Shown here: piece by piece, positions 1-11,703 of the stretch
Position numbering within the stretch: position 1 is the stretch's first letter
Layout of the letters: each line of letters begins with the position of its first letter
Made by a program: the position numbers and the translations under genes
The notes under the pieces: model-generated
The model's database searches: none
Told to the model about the DNA's origin: nothing
What the model saw: the letters and a program-made list of their open reading frames with translations, nothing else
DNA from: Sphaerulina vaccinii
Taxonomy: Eukaryota; Ascomycota; Dothideomycetes; Mycosphaerellales; Mycosphaerellaceae
NCBI GenBank assembly: GCA_022570795.1
Contig: JAKUDP010000025.1
Location: 635,001 to 699,000 of the forward strand
Length of the DNA stretch: 64,000 nucleotides
Direction: 5' to 3'

Positions 1-2149
1 GACGTCCACGCTCTTCTGAAGTGATCGTCATCATCATCTGAGGTGAAGTTCAAGCCGGAGCCAAGTTGTGAGCTTGTCCTCTCTTCTCCTCGGTTTGGAT
101 ATGCCTATTTTGTTTAAGGTGTTGTTTTAAGCCTCCTAATTCAGCAACAAAGTTTACACTACTGTGACAATTGGAGGATCGCAACATGTTTGTTGATCCG
201 TGCTGTGCGTCTCGAAAGTCAAGAGTGCGCTCTTTGTTGTGCGTGTTGCACTGCGGCATCCACATCTCACATCAGCGTTCGATCCCTGTGTGAAGTTCGT
301 TCGGGATGCCGAGACCATTATCACGACAAGCCGCGTACTGCATTGTTGTGGACATTTACAGAACCACAATCGCCACGCGTCTGGTTGAGATGGCAAGATT
401 AAGAGCAGTCTTTGCGCCCACTCGACCCGTTGGCGCCGACTGTGATATCAGTGCCGATATACCGTAGCGCTTGGGTAGAAGTCACAAGTTCGAGATGATG
501 ATAGCTGAACTCTGCGCCGCGAGCAAAACCATCATCATTTCAAGTAGAAGGAGGTCGCAACTGGCAGAGATATGAAACAGCACGCACGTCTCGCCTTCCA
601 CGCGTTGTCCATACAGCGGAGAGCATAAAAACGGCTCTCTAAACTCTCCCTGCCCATGTGGTCATGTCGCCAGGTCGACCAGCAAGCAGGGAAGGCTTGA
701 GCGAGCAGGAAACAACCACGACCCATCCTTCTCCTCGGCATTGCCCTGCAACGACGAGATGAAAGCCGCGTGGATGCTCATACCGCATCAAGTTCTTGCT
801 TGCAGCTTACGCAACCTATGAGTAACTTGTCAGCGGAGGCTCCTTGATAATCTTGCATCTTTGAGCGAGTTCGGCGAGACAATTGTGATCAGAAGTCCAT
901 TTGAATACATTCCCGGCGCGAAGCCAGGTAAAATAAGAGGTACCAGAAAATAGTATATAATAGATATCATCATGTGAAGGTTGTCGAAGGCCGTTCGAGG
1001 AGTGTGGTGGGAACTTACCGAACTGCAAGTCGCATTCGAGGTGCTCGTTGTCATGCTTGTGAAAGAGCTTTCGCAGACGACCACGGCGTGGCAAGTCGCA
1101 TACGAAGCGTACGTGGTCGGACCTGTGAAGAGTCTTTGCAAAAGACAATGGCGTTGTGTAGGCGAGATGCCGGCGGCATGCAGAAAGAAAAATTGTTGTT
1201 GTGCATGTGTTGCAGAAGGATTTTGCAGAAGGCAAAGAAAATCGAATGTATCGTGTGGGTCCTTCCCGCCTTACTAAGCGCCTTGGAGTGGCAGGAGCAA
1301 CTCTCACACGACCTCACCTCTCACTTCGCCATTTGACGTTCTCTATCTCCTGAACTTCAAGAAGACGCTGCTCCGTAGGCAGAGTAGTATCACAGGGCTA
1401 CCGCAATACTCTCCGGTGCTCACATACGCGATGTGACTGAATTCCATACACCTTGTCTCGGGAGCGGTCGTGGGAAATGGAATGCCTCGAATGTCGAGAT
1501 GACTGACTTTGTTTTGCGTCTTCAGGTCATTGCCTGTAACGCTCCGGATCCTCAGATGGTCTTTGGGCTTTGACACATTTCTCGCAGACCGATCATGCAA
1601 GTACTCCTCAAGCCTTCCGATGACATTCAAGAATCTATCCGCGACCCCACGCTGATCAGGTCGCGCCCCAGCTGTGGCGCTCCAGCTTGAGGTCGAACAG
1701 GTACAAGAGATGCGGCCGAGCGAGCTTGCTGGCGAGTGGCTTTGTCCATTTGGCTACTCGCCGCGCGCATGCACCATTAGTGACCATAATCGGACATCCT
1801 AATGATCCTACCACAGCTGCTTGCCTGACGCCTTTGGCTGTGGCCAATTTTCTACGTGACGAGACATGTCTTTGATCACACTCTCAAGCGACTGTCGAAC
1901 ACTACAGCAACAAGGCATACCAGATGACCCCGGTCAAGTCCTGATGGAGTCTGCGAAGTAAGGCCGTTGATAGGCCTCAGACACGGACCTGTGACGTCAA
2001 AAGCAGGTATTGCTCAGACAGCGCACAAAGATGGCCATCATACGTCTTTGCTTTTGGTGATAAGTCACAGAAACTGTATGCATCCTTTTCCATATCACAC
2101 ACACGATTTACCTTCAACGATATCCATAGACCCACCGCATGAACTCAAG
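1..2149. other. Gene-poor left flank
   Basis: No convincing gene is visible. The open frames are short, overlap on both strands and show no recognisable motif. The stretch contains an imperfect 66-bp tandem duplication (listed separately) and, at its right end, the presumed leader of the glucokinase gene, including a pyrimidine-containing tract before 2150. A short or multi-exon gene could be hidden here. Confidence 0.5.
1025..1156. repeat. 66-bp imperfect tandem duplication
   Basis: Two diverged copies begin with the same GCAAGTCGCAT word at 1025 and 1091 and stay alignable for about 66 bp, with several substitutions. The period is a multiple of three. The overlapping plus-strand frame therefore shows a 22-residue repeat beginning SRIR in both copies, but no known domain. 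It may be coding or simply an old local duplication. Confidence 0.6.
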
Positions 2150-3738
2150 ATGTCTTTTGACGCACTGGTACACGGAAGAGCCACGACACAAGGATCAACT
2201 CAGACAGCACTGCCTGCTGAGGTGGAAAATCAGTTGAGGGAGATCGAAGATGATTTCACGATAGACACTGCGAAGCTTAAAGAGATTGTGACAAGGTTCC
2301 AGGAGGAGCTGGAGGAAGGTGCGTGTTGCTCAGACTAATGCCAAGCTTGCGTGCTTATAAGTTACAGGTCTCCAGAAGCATGAACAGAACATAGTGAGTA
2401 TGCCAAGGAGCATGTCTAACTCGCTGATCTGACATAAAACAGCCTATGAACGTGACCTGGGTTATGGGGTGGCCAAGTGGCGAAGAAACTGGAGCCTATC
2501 TTACTCTTGATCTGGGCGGGACCAACTTACGTGTCTGCTGGGTCGAACTTCATGGCCGCGAGCATGATATCAAGATCACACAGGACAAGTACCGGCTCAC
2601 AGAGGAGATCAAGACTGGCAAAGCTGAACAACTCTGGTCGTTTGTTGCCGAGTGCCTAGAGACATTCATTGCCAAGCACAACCTGAGACCTGACGACGAT
2701 GAGCTGATCCCGTTCGGCTTCACATTCTCCTACCCTGCTGCGCAGAACTTCATTGATCACGGAGTTCTGCAGACCTGGACCAAAGGCTTCGACATCGACG
2801 GCGTAGAAGGAGAAGATGCAGCGTCTCAGCTGAAAGTGGCAATGGCGAAGAGAGATCTGCCTATACGACTTGTTGCTCTAATCAACGATACGACCGGCGC
2901 CATGATTGCTTCCTCATATCACGACCCAGAGACGAGGATCGGGGCCATCTTCGGCACGGGTTGCAACGCAGCGTATATGGAACGAGCTGGGTCTATCCCG
3001 AAGCTCAAGGACCTCGATATACCAGCAGACTGCGAACTGGCGATCAACTGCGAGTACGGAGCATTCGACAACGATCACCGCGTACTGCCACGCACCAAGT
3101 ACGATATTCAGATCGACAATGAGTCCCCTCGACCTGGTGAGCAGGCTTTCGAGAAACTTAGCGCCGGATACTATATGGGAGAGATGTTGAGACTTGCGAT
3201 CATCGATCTACACGAGCAAGGTCTTATCTTTCAAGAAGAGGATTTGATGAAGACAAAGATGCCCTATGTACTGGACACAGGCTTCTTATCGCAGATCGAG
3301 GACGATCCTTCGACGGATAACCATGTCACTCGGCAATGCTTCAACGATGCTCTCGGCCTACAGCTCTCGGACAACGAGCTGATACTGGTCAAGCGCCTGG
3401 CTCGTGCCATTGCCGCTCGTGGAGCCAGACTTTGCGCTTGTGGAGTTGCTGCGATATGTCGCAAGCAGGGTATCACGTCAGGTCACATCGCGGCGGACGG
3501 CAGTGTTGCGAACAAGTCCCCAAAGTTCAAGGCACGCTGGGCTGAAGCCATGGCGGAGGTTTTGGACTGGACTCAAGAGCGCACGACAGATCCGATCACT
3601 CTCACTAGCGCCGAAGATGGATCTGGTATCGGTGCCGCTATCATTGCGGCCATGACTGATGATCGCGCGAAACGAGGCGATGTCGTTGGCATCAGGGATG
3701 AGAAGACGCGGCGATTGTCGAAAGTGAATGTACTGTAA
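2150..3738 (+). CDS. glkA: Glucokinase (GlkA/Glk1 type hexokinase family)
   Basis: Phosphorylates glucose to glucose-6-phosphate with ATP in the cytosol, the first step of glycolysis. Exons are 2150-2318, 2368-2393 and 2443-3738, giving about 496 residues, normal for fungal hexokinases. Both introns have GT-AG ends and the frame joins exactly. Visible motifs in order are the entry segment MNVTWVMGWPSG, the phosphate-1 loop LDLGGTNLRV, the sugar-binding FGFTFSYPAAQ, INDTTGAMIAS, GTGCNAAYME, CEYGAFDND with the conserved Glu and Asp, ADGSVANKSP, and the adenosine segment EDGSGIGAA. The CEYGAFDN form (Cys/Tyr in place of Thr/Trp) is what I recall of filamentous-fungal glucokinases rather than HxkA. 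The start is the ATG at 2150; the open frame upstream looks like leader. Specificity for glucose over fructose is inferred from family resemblance. Confidence 0.93.
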
Positions 3739-3944
3739 GTATTTGAACAAGCGCATACGTGTATACACTCAGGAAGTAATCATTCTTCATTCGCATTACA
3801 TCCGCAGTCACGCTAACCCGCTGTCGTTCCGATGCGCAAATTCATACAGTCATTCCGTAACGCCACCGCTAAAACAACAAGAAGCTCAATCATGGGCACA
3901 TCAACCCAGGCTCGCTCCAGATCTTTCATGATCGCCTTGGTCGT

Positions 3945-4583
3945 CTATCTGCGAATGGAGCTACTCTTCTTCGCTGAAATCGACAGCTCAGCATCGCCAC
4001 CATCCTCGACATCAGTCTTATACAAGAACACCCCAGCATTTCCGTTCCCACCATACGACTTCGGCACCTCGACATAGCCAGCTTCGTACTTTGCACCACT
4101 CGCCATGTCGCCAACTTCGGCAGCCTTGAGCTCGAATGGCTCCTTCACCTTCCCACCAATCAGCTCCTCCTCTCCCTCCTCCTCGCCTCCACCATCAGAA
4201 TCCTCGGAATCCGAGTAATTACCCACCGACTTCATATCCTTACCAAGCTCAATACCAGTCTTCTTGATGATGCCAATCACAACTTGATAGGCATTGAACT
4301 CGTCATCATCGAGCTCAGAGACCGGTTTCTTGAAGCTAGCCCACTTCGCCACGTTCTTCTCCTTTCGCGACTCTCGGTATTGACTGTCGAGAGTGTCTTG
4401 ACTACTCAGTTTGCCATCCTTGAAGCCTGCTGCCGAGAGTTGAGCTCCGAAGGTGTTGTTGAAGATTTCGAGTCGATCTTTGCCAGTGAGGTGTGGGTAA
4501 TGTTCGCGGAATTGGTGGAGAACGAGGCGCATGAGTGGGACTTTGTCGTACGGAACGCTGGGACTATCGCGTGCAGAAGGCAT
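3945..4583 (-). CDS. Orphan acidic protein, 212 aa
   Basis: Single-exon frame from a clear ATG at 4583. I do not recognise the family. The N-terminal half (about residues 1-110) looks folded, with hydrophobic-charged periodicity (PLMRLVLHQFREHYP, EFNAYQVVIGIIKKTGIEL). It is followed by a strongly acidic Ser/Asp/Glu/Gly run (about 120-145) and a C-terminal part with PKSYGGNGNAGVFLYKTD and a basic tail ending in RR. There is no signal peptide or membrane segment, so it is probably nuclear or cytoplasmic. A plus-strand frame at 5085-5387 has a similar acidic-then-PxxWxGxG layout and may be a diverged, truncated relative. The antisense frame at 4284-4601 is a shadow. Confidence 0.6.
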   Translation of the reverse strand: MPSARDSPSVPYDKVPLMRLVLHQFREHYPHLTGKDRLEIFNNTFGAQLSAAGFKDGKLSSQDTLDSQYRESRKEKNVAKWASFKKPVSELDDDEFNAYQVVIGIIKKTGIELGKDMKSVGNYSDSEDSDGGGEEEGEEELIGGKVKEPFELKAAEVGDMASGAKYEAGYVEVPKSYGGNGNAGVFLYKTDVEDGGDAELSISAKKSSSIRR

Positions 4584-5084
4584 CTTGTGGTTGGTGATTG
4601 ATGAGAGATTTTGTTCTTGTGCGTGGTGTAAAGATGAAGTCGCGAAATTCGCAGTGTTGTTTGTTAAGGTGGCTAGGTGGATTTCAGTCGCTTAGCGCGT
4701 TTTAGAATTCGTGGGTGAAGAAGTCGTTGCATGAAATACAACACTTGCGCTTGCTGCCCGCACTTTACCGGGCGACGACTGTATCGTAGAGTGTCCCAGT
4801 TGATCTTCATAGGGTCGATATAAACGATCTAAGATTGTTAATGTCTCTATGTGAAGCGTATATTCGTGTCGTAGCGTATATTCGTGTCGTATACATCTCG
4901 TGCGAGTCCTGAAAGCCATGCCAGCGTAACGTGAATGGCTTTGCGCCGACGAACCTATGAAGTAATCAGAGATGAGCGTAAGCAATCGCATACACCCATA
5001 GAGACAATGAACGCAATGCCGTGCCACAAGCACACATACTCGTGGGCCGAGGACTTTATCACACCGTTTCGTATGTAGCAAACT
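4584..5084. other. Intergenic stretch with 18-bp duplication
   Basis: No gene seen. An exact tandem repeat of an 18-bp unit containing GCGTATATTCGTGTC lies at about 4857-4892. The long minus-strand frame covering 4692-5453 lacks motifs, is low in plausibility, and overlaps the acidic frame on the other strand. Confidence 0.4.
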
Positions 5085-5387
5085 ATGACAAGATCTCTTG
5101 GTGATGGTTCGGACGAGGACCCTGAAGTAGAAGACGAGGGAGACGAGGAGAGCGAGGGAATGCTTGAAGGCGGAGAGGAGAATTTCGGACTCGAGAGAGT
5201 CAGCTACGTGGACGGTGATGGCGTGGCTCACGAGGCTGGTGCTGCGAAGATTCCGAACACTTGGGCTGGCAAAGGTGGTGTGGACTTGGTGCTCAAGCAG
5301 GTCGATGACGCGGATCTCGGTGATGATGAGAAGACCATGCCAACAAAGGTGGCTTTGCGCAAGAAGTTGAATGGCAAGAAGGTTTAG
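5079..5387 (+). pseudogene. Possible truncated relative of the 3945-4583 protein
   Basis: The frame has its first ATG at 5085 and encodes about 100 residues: an acidic stretch (DEDPEVEDEGDEESEG), then HEAGAAKIPNTWAGKGGVDL, then a basic end. The order acidic run, then P-x-[ST]-[WY]-x-G-x-G, then an acidic patch and Lys-rich tail parallels the C-terminal half of the minus-strand orphan protein nearby. No counterpart of its N-terminal half is found upstream. A TAG lies just before 5079 in a sequence that could serve as a splice acceptor, so it may be a last exon or a 5'-truncated inverted duplicate. The relationship is by eye and weak. Confidence 0.35.
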
Positions 5388-5580
5388 AGCGACGACGCTT
5401 GGCTTGGGATGAGAGATCGAATCACGGTGGCTACTGGCTTCAAAGTCAGACATGAACTACGTGATTGACATTGCGGACACATGTCTCTTAAAGCAATAGG
5501 AGGAATGAAATAGCATTGACATCGAACTCACAGTGCTAATAAACATCCTCACTCCGTACCCTATCATTCATCTTCAACAC

Positions 5581-5841
5581 TCAAGCCACCGACCTCCCAC
5601 TCCCACCACAGTCACCACAAGATAGCCTCAACGCACTACCACTTCCCGAGCAATTCGTACAATTCACAGGAATCATAAGTTGACCACGTCCACGACACAG
5701 GGTGCAAGCCGCAGCAGTAGGGGCATCTTTGCTCTTGCATTGATAGCAGCGTATGCGTTCTCGAGTATGTCCCGTGGCATTGCAGAACCCGCATGGCTTG
5801 GAGACTTGACCTTGCCCGGCGCAGCGATGGCACGAAGCCAT
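5581..5841 (-). CDS. DnaJ-type cysteine-rich zinc-finger mini-protein, 86 aa
   Basis: Single exon, ATG at 5841. Almost the whole protein is a series of CxxC knuckles: C4/C7, C17/C20, C32/C35, C46/C49, C61/C64 and C75/C78. Most are followed by G-x-G as in the CxxCxGxG repeats of DnaJ/Hsp40 (CHRCAGQGQ, CTLCRGRG, CTNCSGSG, CGDCGGSG). In DnaJ these bind two zinc ions and help hold unfolded substrates. Here there is no J-domain, Gly/Phe region or C-terminal substrate domain, so it is a free-standing zinc module. The role is unknown; zinc binding and a chaperone or disulfide-related activity are inferences. Introns upstream adding a longer N-terminus cannot be excluded. Confidence 0.7.
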   Translation of the reverse strand: MASCHRCAGQGQVSKPCGFCNATGHTRERIRCYQCKSKDAPTAAACTLCRGRGQLMIPVNCTNCSGSGSALRLSCGDCGGSGRSVA

Positions 5842-7551
5842 TGACTCTGTTACTTGTGCGTCTGTCCTTGACTCTGGTCTTGTGTCTGTGAAGTCTCTGA
5901 GTGGGCAGATGAGCCGTAGGATGGTACGATGTGAACTCTTCTTTGCGCTATTTCTTGTTGTGCCGCCGGAACCGGATGTGCTCGTTCTACTGCTGGTTTT
6001 CTACTGCTGGTTGTGTCTGATGTGTGATGTATTTCGTGGTGCTAGATGTCCTCAGATGTAGTACAAGAAGTTGTCCTTCTTCGGATGACGGACCTGTGTT
6101 CCTGTCGATCAGTGGACCATATGTGCGTGCCACTTACGAACCTTCAGCAGCTGCTGGCGATATAACAATACCAAAGTGGAGTCGGCCTTATCACTTCCAT
6201 ATGGCTTGCCATGCTGTTGCGGTCCATGGTACCAATGCTCCTAGGGCTAGGCTTGTTGCTTAGCTTGAGTTCCAGGATAGCTCGACCTGATCTATACACA
6301 TTCCGAAACTCTGATACTCGCAAAGGTGCCGGCGCACCAATGGACAGTTGCAATTATATGTATTAAAGGTAGAACGCCTATAATCGCTGACATAACTCGA
6401 CTCTTTCGAGGTGGAACTGTTGTTGCGATGCAACTCCCGAGCCCAGATGCAGCTTTCGCTCGGGAGAATTTGGAGGAACTAGCCGGGTCAATGTGGGCCA
6501 GCTTCCGATGTGAAGAGCACGATGCATGCCGAAGAACCGGTCTGCCGCTGTCAATTTGTCGTTGTCAAAAGGCGGCCGCTTCTATGCAGGCATGCAATGT
6601 CAACGAAGGCATATATGTTGCCCCTGCTGTACAACGCAAGTCATTCAGCTTGTCCTCGTATTCGGACGTCCTCCGGAGGGTTCTGATCGTTCGCGATCAC
6701 GCTCAGCATGTCCAGGATGCTGCACGAGTGAGTTTCGGACGCAGGAGCATATACCCTGCGAGATGTGCTGCGGGAGTGACATGTCCTCGAGCTCGCGTTG
6801 GCATCACTGGGCATGCTGTAAGTAGCAATAGGCCCAGAGCCAGTAGGATAAATCGACAAAGCACTTGGGGCAGGTACACGGTGAAATTCTCTTCAGCATC
6901 GTCAATGCCGTGATTGCTCGATTCTTGATGTGTTCAGAACGCTTTCACGTGCGTGAGAACCTCGCTGACGCCTGCCAGTATGCAGAATTTTGGCAGTACA
7001 TAACCATCGGCTGCGAATGAGAAGTCATTCGGTACCAGACTCGTGTTACTTGACGGCGGCCGTGATGAGGTGGACCGCGTGCTGTCGACAATGCTACATC
7101 GCTCTATGAGGAGGTGCAAGAGTTGCGGCGGTTCCAATGTTCTGTGGATCTTGTTAGCTGCTAGGGCGCAAAGCAGGCAATATCTTGTTAGCTGCTAGGG
7201 CGCAAAGCAGGCAATATGTGCGATTCAAATATGCAACACAGGTAGCCCTAACAGTGTGAACATTCGTTAGCATTGTTTGGTGTGAGGTGTATGGCGTTGA
7301 TGCCATTCAGGTTGCGTCTGAGACAATTGTTTCCGTCTTTGGTAAAGTGGGGCTGCTCGGCTGGTCCCGCAGAGCCGCATCGATCGTGCTTCCCGTGGTC
7401 TCCGGACAAGCCAGCAAGCCAGGACGCGCCAGATCAGATGTGAGGTGTTTGACTCCCATCACCCTTTCGCAAGTTCATTGTCGATATATCGCTGGCAGTA
7501 CCGTGCGAATCTGCGAGCGTTTCTTCCTGTATCTTCCCAGCTCGCGCGCCC
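5842..7551. other. Long intergenic region
   Basis: About 1.7 kb with only short overlapping frames and no recognisable domain. It holds a 34-bp direct tandem duplication at 7148-7215 and the promoter of the RSC4-like gene. The frame 6326-6913 shows no family features and is treated as chance. Confidence 0.45.
7148..7215. repeat. 34-bp exact tandem duplication
   Basis: Two identical 34-bp units beginning ATCTTGTTAGCTGC lie head to tail at 7148-7181 and 7182-7215. They sit in non-coding DNA about 340 bp upstream of the RSC4-like gene. The perfect identity indicates a recent slippage or duplication event. Confidence 0.9.
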
Positions 7552-10014
7552 ATGGATTCCAGCAGGAAGCGCAAGGCGCAAGCCCTCAGCGCAACTCCCA
7601 CCAACAACGAAGGGAGCGCGACTAAGAAGATCAAGCTGCTGGTATGTTGTCCTCTGTCCTGCTATTGCGCGTGCTCATTTGGCTTGTTTGCGATGTGATG
7701 CGCGTTGCGACTGCGTGTTGGCGGTGCGGGCGGGTGTTGTTGTTGCGTGGCTCAAGTGTGAAGAGAAGAGGAAGAGGAAGAAGGGAGCTACGCGACGGGT
7801 TGAAGTGTCGAGCATGGGCGGCATCTTGCTCGCCCACTACCCAAAAGCACCTCCGTTATCAGCCGCGCGCAACCAGGCACCTACTGCACCTCATATGTCG
7901 CGAACATGCACGCTGACCTGATGCGCCGCGACACAGAACTCGAACCCCAAGCCCTCCGCCGACAGGAGCGTGCTGGCGATTGGAACGAAACTGATAGCAC
8001 AACTAAGTAACGCCACTGACAAGACGTATGTTCATGCCAGACCGCCACCGACTTAGGTCAGATCAGAGCTGACCTGCTGCAGCGGTCGACATATCACAGA
8101 TGCCTTCCTGGAATTGCCTTCGCGCGATGAACTGCCAGACTATTACGAGGTTATTGGCCTCCCCATATCCATTGGCATGATCGAGGAGAAGCTCCAAAGC
8201 AATGCCTACCCAACCGTGAGCGCTCTCGAGAGCGACTTTAAGCGCATGATCCAAAACGCAAAGGACTACAACGAACCGAAGAGCGAAATCTACGAAGATG
8301 CAGAGCGAATACGGAAACTCATCTACAATTATATGAAGCTGAACAATCCTGCCTACCAAGATCCAAGCTATTCAGCAGTCGCCACTCCAGTACCAGGATC
8401 CACCACGAAGATCACTTTGACGAATGGTAATGCCCGTGCTGCACAGGTCGTGCAATCGAAGCCGGCAGTCACACATACACCCACGCCAGCTCCAGTAATC
8501 AAGGACGAACGTCCGAGCAAGGATGACAGCAGCACCAGACTCCGCCTCTCAGTCGCGCCTAGAGCCTCTGAGAAACCCGTAGAAAAGCACTCTGAGCCAC
8601 CTTCGGATCGCAAGTCAGCATCAGTAGCTCCCAGCGCAACAGACAGAGGCGAAGATGAGAGCATGGAATTCACTGGAAAGACCTTCCAGGAAGCACAGCA
8701 AATGATTGTGGCTGAGATGATTCGCTACACAGATGAAGAGTATGTTCATGCCAACCAAGTCGTTCGAGACTGTGACTAACACCGATACAGAGGACTTGAG
8801 ATCTTTACACCTTTTGTGTACCTGCCGAGCAGAAAGCTAGAAGACTACTACAAATACATCAGACACCCAGTATCGCTCAAGAGCGTGCAGAAGCGAATAC
8901 GTGGACAACATGGACGGGAGCCTCCAACTGGAGTGTCCGACTTTAAGACATGGGACGCCTTCGAGCAGGAAGTCAGCTTCATTTGGCGCAATGCGCGCGA
9001 CTATAACGAGGACGGAAGCGATATGTACAATCTCGCCGGTGATCTCGAGGTATGCCACCAACAACAAGCTGATATTCAGGACTGCTACTAACTTGTCCGC
9101 AGACACACTTCAAGTCACGTCTGGCAGAAGCCAAGGAAGTCGTCAAGGAACCACAAAGCACGCGGATCAAGCTCGGCGGTCCGCAACCACAAAGCAAACC
9201 TGGCGTATCACACAACCCACAGCATCGTCCTTCACCTGGACCGAGTATGACAGTGGACAACGACGCGCTGGCGCGCCAAAGAAACATGGTCATGGCTGGG
9301 GTCAATGGATCTAGTTCACAGCTGAACGCACGGCCGCCACCAGCACTCAATGGCTTCGCGCGACCATCTTCACAAGGACCGATCAGGCCAACAAGCAATG
9401 GAAGCCCTGCTAAGAACATGTCACCTGGACCACGAATGGGCGCTCCGGCTGTACAACCCACGACGAATGGCATGATGCCTCCACCCATGCTCCGCACGGG
9501 GAGCAGCACTGGATATGCTATTCAGTCTGCACCGCCTGTCAACAGCTATTCGTACACAGCTCCTTCACTCCTACCACCAACCGCGATCCGCCAATATCCT
9601 GCATCAGAAGCTCTTCTGCCTCTGGTCACGATACACACGCATCCTCAGCTCAAGGTCACGAAACCGTTCAGCATCGGCATTACACCCCACGCTTCGTTAT
9701 CACAACAAAGCGCCACCATCACAGTGCCGGCCACGCACTTCTTCTTGCAGATACAACCCACCATATCGCGAGAACTGGCCATCAATCGAGCGTACAAGAT
9801 CTTTGTCACGATGAATGGGACGAGGTTGACGCAGAGAGATACTACGTATCATCAGGATAGCGGGAAGAGGACGCACTCGTATGATGGCAACTTAGCCCAC
9901 GGTGTGAACAGAATCGAGATCGAAGTTGCTGCTGCTAAGGCTGGTGACAATGGAGACGGAAAGGGCCTTGATATCGAGAAGGTCACTGTTTACGCCAACC
10001 TCACCAAGGTATAG
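7552..10014 (+). CDS. RSC4: RSC4-like tandem bromodomain chromatin-remodelling subunit
   Basis: Predicted nuclear subunit of the RSC (SWI/SNF-family) remodeller that binds acetylated histone tails. Exons 7552-7641, 7937-8025, 8083-8739, 8791-9049 and 9103-10014 all join in frame with GT-AG introns and good branch sites (GACTAAC, TACTAAC), giving 668 residues, close to yeast Rsc4. A basic N-terminus (SRKRKAQ, KKIKLL) is followed by bromodomain 1, with LPDYYEVIGLPIS and the acetyl-lysine Asn in NAKDYNEP. Next are a Ser/Pro-rich linker and bromodomain 2, with FVYLPSRKLEDYYKYIRHPVS and NARDYNED. A Pro/Asn/Gly-rich linker and a C-terminal beta-rich region ending ANLTKV complete the protein. The architecture fits Rsc4 better than Rsc1/2, since no BAH domain is seen. 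The gene converges on the next one with 175 bp between stops. Confidence 0.88.
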
Positions 10015-10189
10015 GAACAACTCTTGCAAGATAATGGCTTTATCAATCGCAACGGCGACAGAGTCTGGTAGAATGGAGCTAGAATACGAAACTCTACCTA
10101 CGCCGTCTGTATCTTGAACTATTCTTCGAACAATCAAGTATCTTGGAGCAAAGTCTATTATGGAGCTGTTGCTAGAATCGGCCTTTGAC

Positions 10190-11261
10190 TTATGACGCGC
10201 CTCCAATGCTGACTTCTGGTGTTTTCAGAGCTTCATGCTCTGTCCCAGCGTAATGCATGTATCGCTTCCTCAATCCTGATAAGTTACTTTCGGCCTGAGT
10301 TGCAAATCTGGCCGTGCCGATGTATTTTGGCAACGGATCCTGGCCATTCCTGTCGCGTAGCTCGATGAGATTGCCCAAGTCTTCGTCTTGAGTTACGCGT
10401 AGGATCGTCAAGAAACTATTACTGTACGACAGTCCAGTATCAACGATAGTGTAGCAACCAACTATGACCGCCGATAGCGCCAAAGCAAGAGCAATTCAGT
10501 GAGCTAAGGGGCCAGTAACTTCTGCTCTTACAGCCGCCCACTGCCGTAGTCAAGTTCGCCATGATTGCCTTGCTATCCACATTTCTGCAACTGACAGCTG
10601 GTCCAAGGAAGGTTAGGTTGTAAGATGAGGTGAAGTGTGGCGCCGGGACCGACGGAATGCCACGATACGCGACTGGAAGCGCGCTCTTCTTCAGAACAGG
10701 TGAAGGGCCATCCCATGTGGCCCATGCCTGGGGAGGTCCCATGTTGCGCCTGCGTGGACCTCCTGAGCTGCTGCCAACTCCACTAAGTGAGTATGCATTC
10801 GCATTCGTAAGGTTGGGATACTGGAAGGTCATGTTGTAATGATCTATTGTGTAATTGCCCCCAACTGTTATTGTTCCGGGTGTGAAGATGACCGCGACTC
10901 GAATGGACCAAACTAGGAGGGCCAAGACCACAAGTAGTGGGCTGGCTCGAAGCGTTCTCAGCGACAGGAGTTCGTACACAGCACCGATCGCGCCCGCGAG
11001 GCTGTCGATGGTCTTGATTGGAAGCTTCTGCCGTAGCACTTTCCAGAAGACCTGCCAATACGCAGTTGTGATCGTGATGATAAGCGTTGTTCGGACCAGG
11101 ACCGAGAACGCCGTGCCGATAGTCACAACATGTTCAGAATATGTGCCTGGCTGACGGCCGACAAGTGACGCGTAGAAGAGGTGATGCAATATGACCAGTA
11201 TGACTCCAATAAGGAAAGAGGTTGTCAGCATCGTTGGCGCTAACCAATGCGGCCGAGCCAT
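10190..11261 (-). CDS. Multi-pass membrane protein of a fungal-specific family
   Basis: Exon 1 is 11261-10532 and exon 2 is 10461-10190; the 70-bp intron has a GTAAGA donor and TAG acceptor, and the join gives 333 residues. Hydrophobic segments include LTTSFLIGVILVILHHLFYASL, a region VLVRTTLIITITTAYWQVFW, LLVVLALLVWSIRVAVIF, and probably one in the spliced join region. A large extracytoplasmic loop carries several N-x-T/S sequons (NYT, NMT, NLT) and Cys residues. The pattern, including the FYASL and FTPGT segments, resembles a widespread uncharacterised family of filamentous ascomycetes. The spliced product may continue in further exons beyond the stop used here. Function unknown. Confidence 0.65.
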
Positions 11262-11703
11262 GTTGCGCGATCCTGGTGACAGAGCACCTGCTGAAGTTAT
11301 GTGAAGAGCTCAACAAATAAGGTCGCACTAGCTGGCGGAGACACAGCATTTTATAGGGTTTTGCGATCAGGCTGAGGATTCTGGACTATCTGTCCCGCCT
11401 ATGAGCGTGAGATCAGAATCCCTACTTGACGAGTCAGCGATCTGTGACTGGCGCCAATGGCTGCAATCCACTGAATTGTAGCGTGCGCTTCAGCCTCGTG
11501 GACTTCCTGCTGTCGTGCAAGATCAAGATTTCTGCTGCATGTTCATTATGCGTTAAATTAGGCTCCCGCAGCGTACCCGCAACATGAAGAAGAAGAAGAC
11601 GAAGCCTGTGCAGCCTTATGCATCCCATTGCTTTGGCAGGTGCGGATATATTAATGTCATTCTGTTCAGGCCTCCCAGGTGAGTCGGTATTGCTTCGCAC
11701 CTT
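11262..11703. other. Intergenic gap
   Basis: About 440 bp between two minus-strand genes. Only short frames without features are seen. It should contain the promoter of the membrane-protein gene and the 3' end of the ankyrin gene. Confidence 0.5.

Noticed and set aside
816..1307. A 163-codon minus-strand frame, and 974-1336 on the plus strand
   Set aside because: Both cover the 66-bp imperfect tandem repeat, overlap each other, lack motifs, and one begins without a convincing context. Not enough to call a gene.
4692..5453. A 253-codon minus-strand frame
   Set aside because: Low-complexity, no motif, overlaps the acidic plus-strand frame that looks more protein-like.
6326..6913. A 195-codon plus-strand frame
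   Set aside because: No domain, signal or splice support, and several overlapping alternative frames of similar length.
10855..11154. Plus-strand frame inside the membrane-protein gene
   Set aside because: Shadow of the minus-strand gene, which has membrane helices, sequons and a consistent intron.
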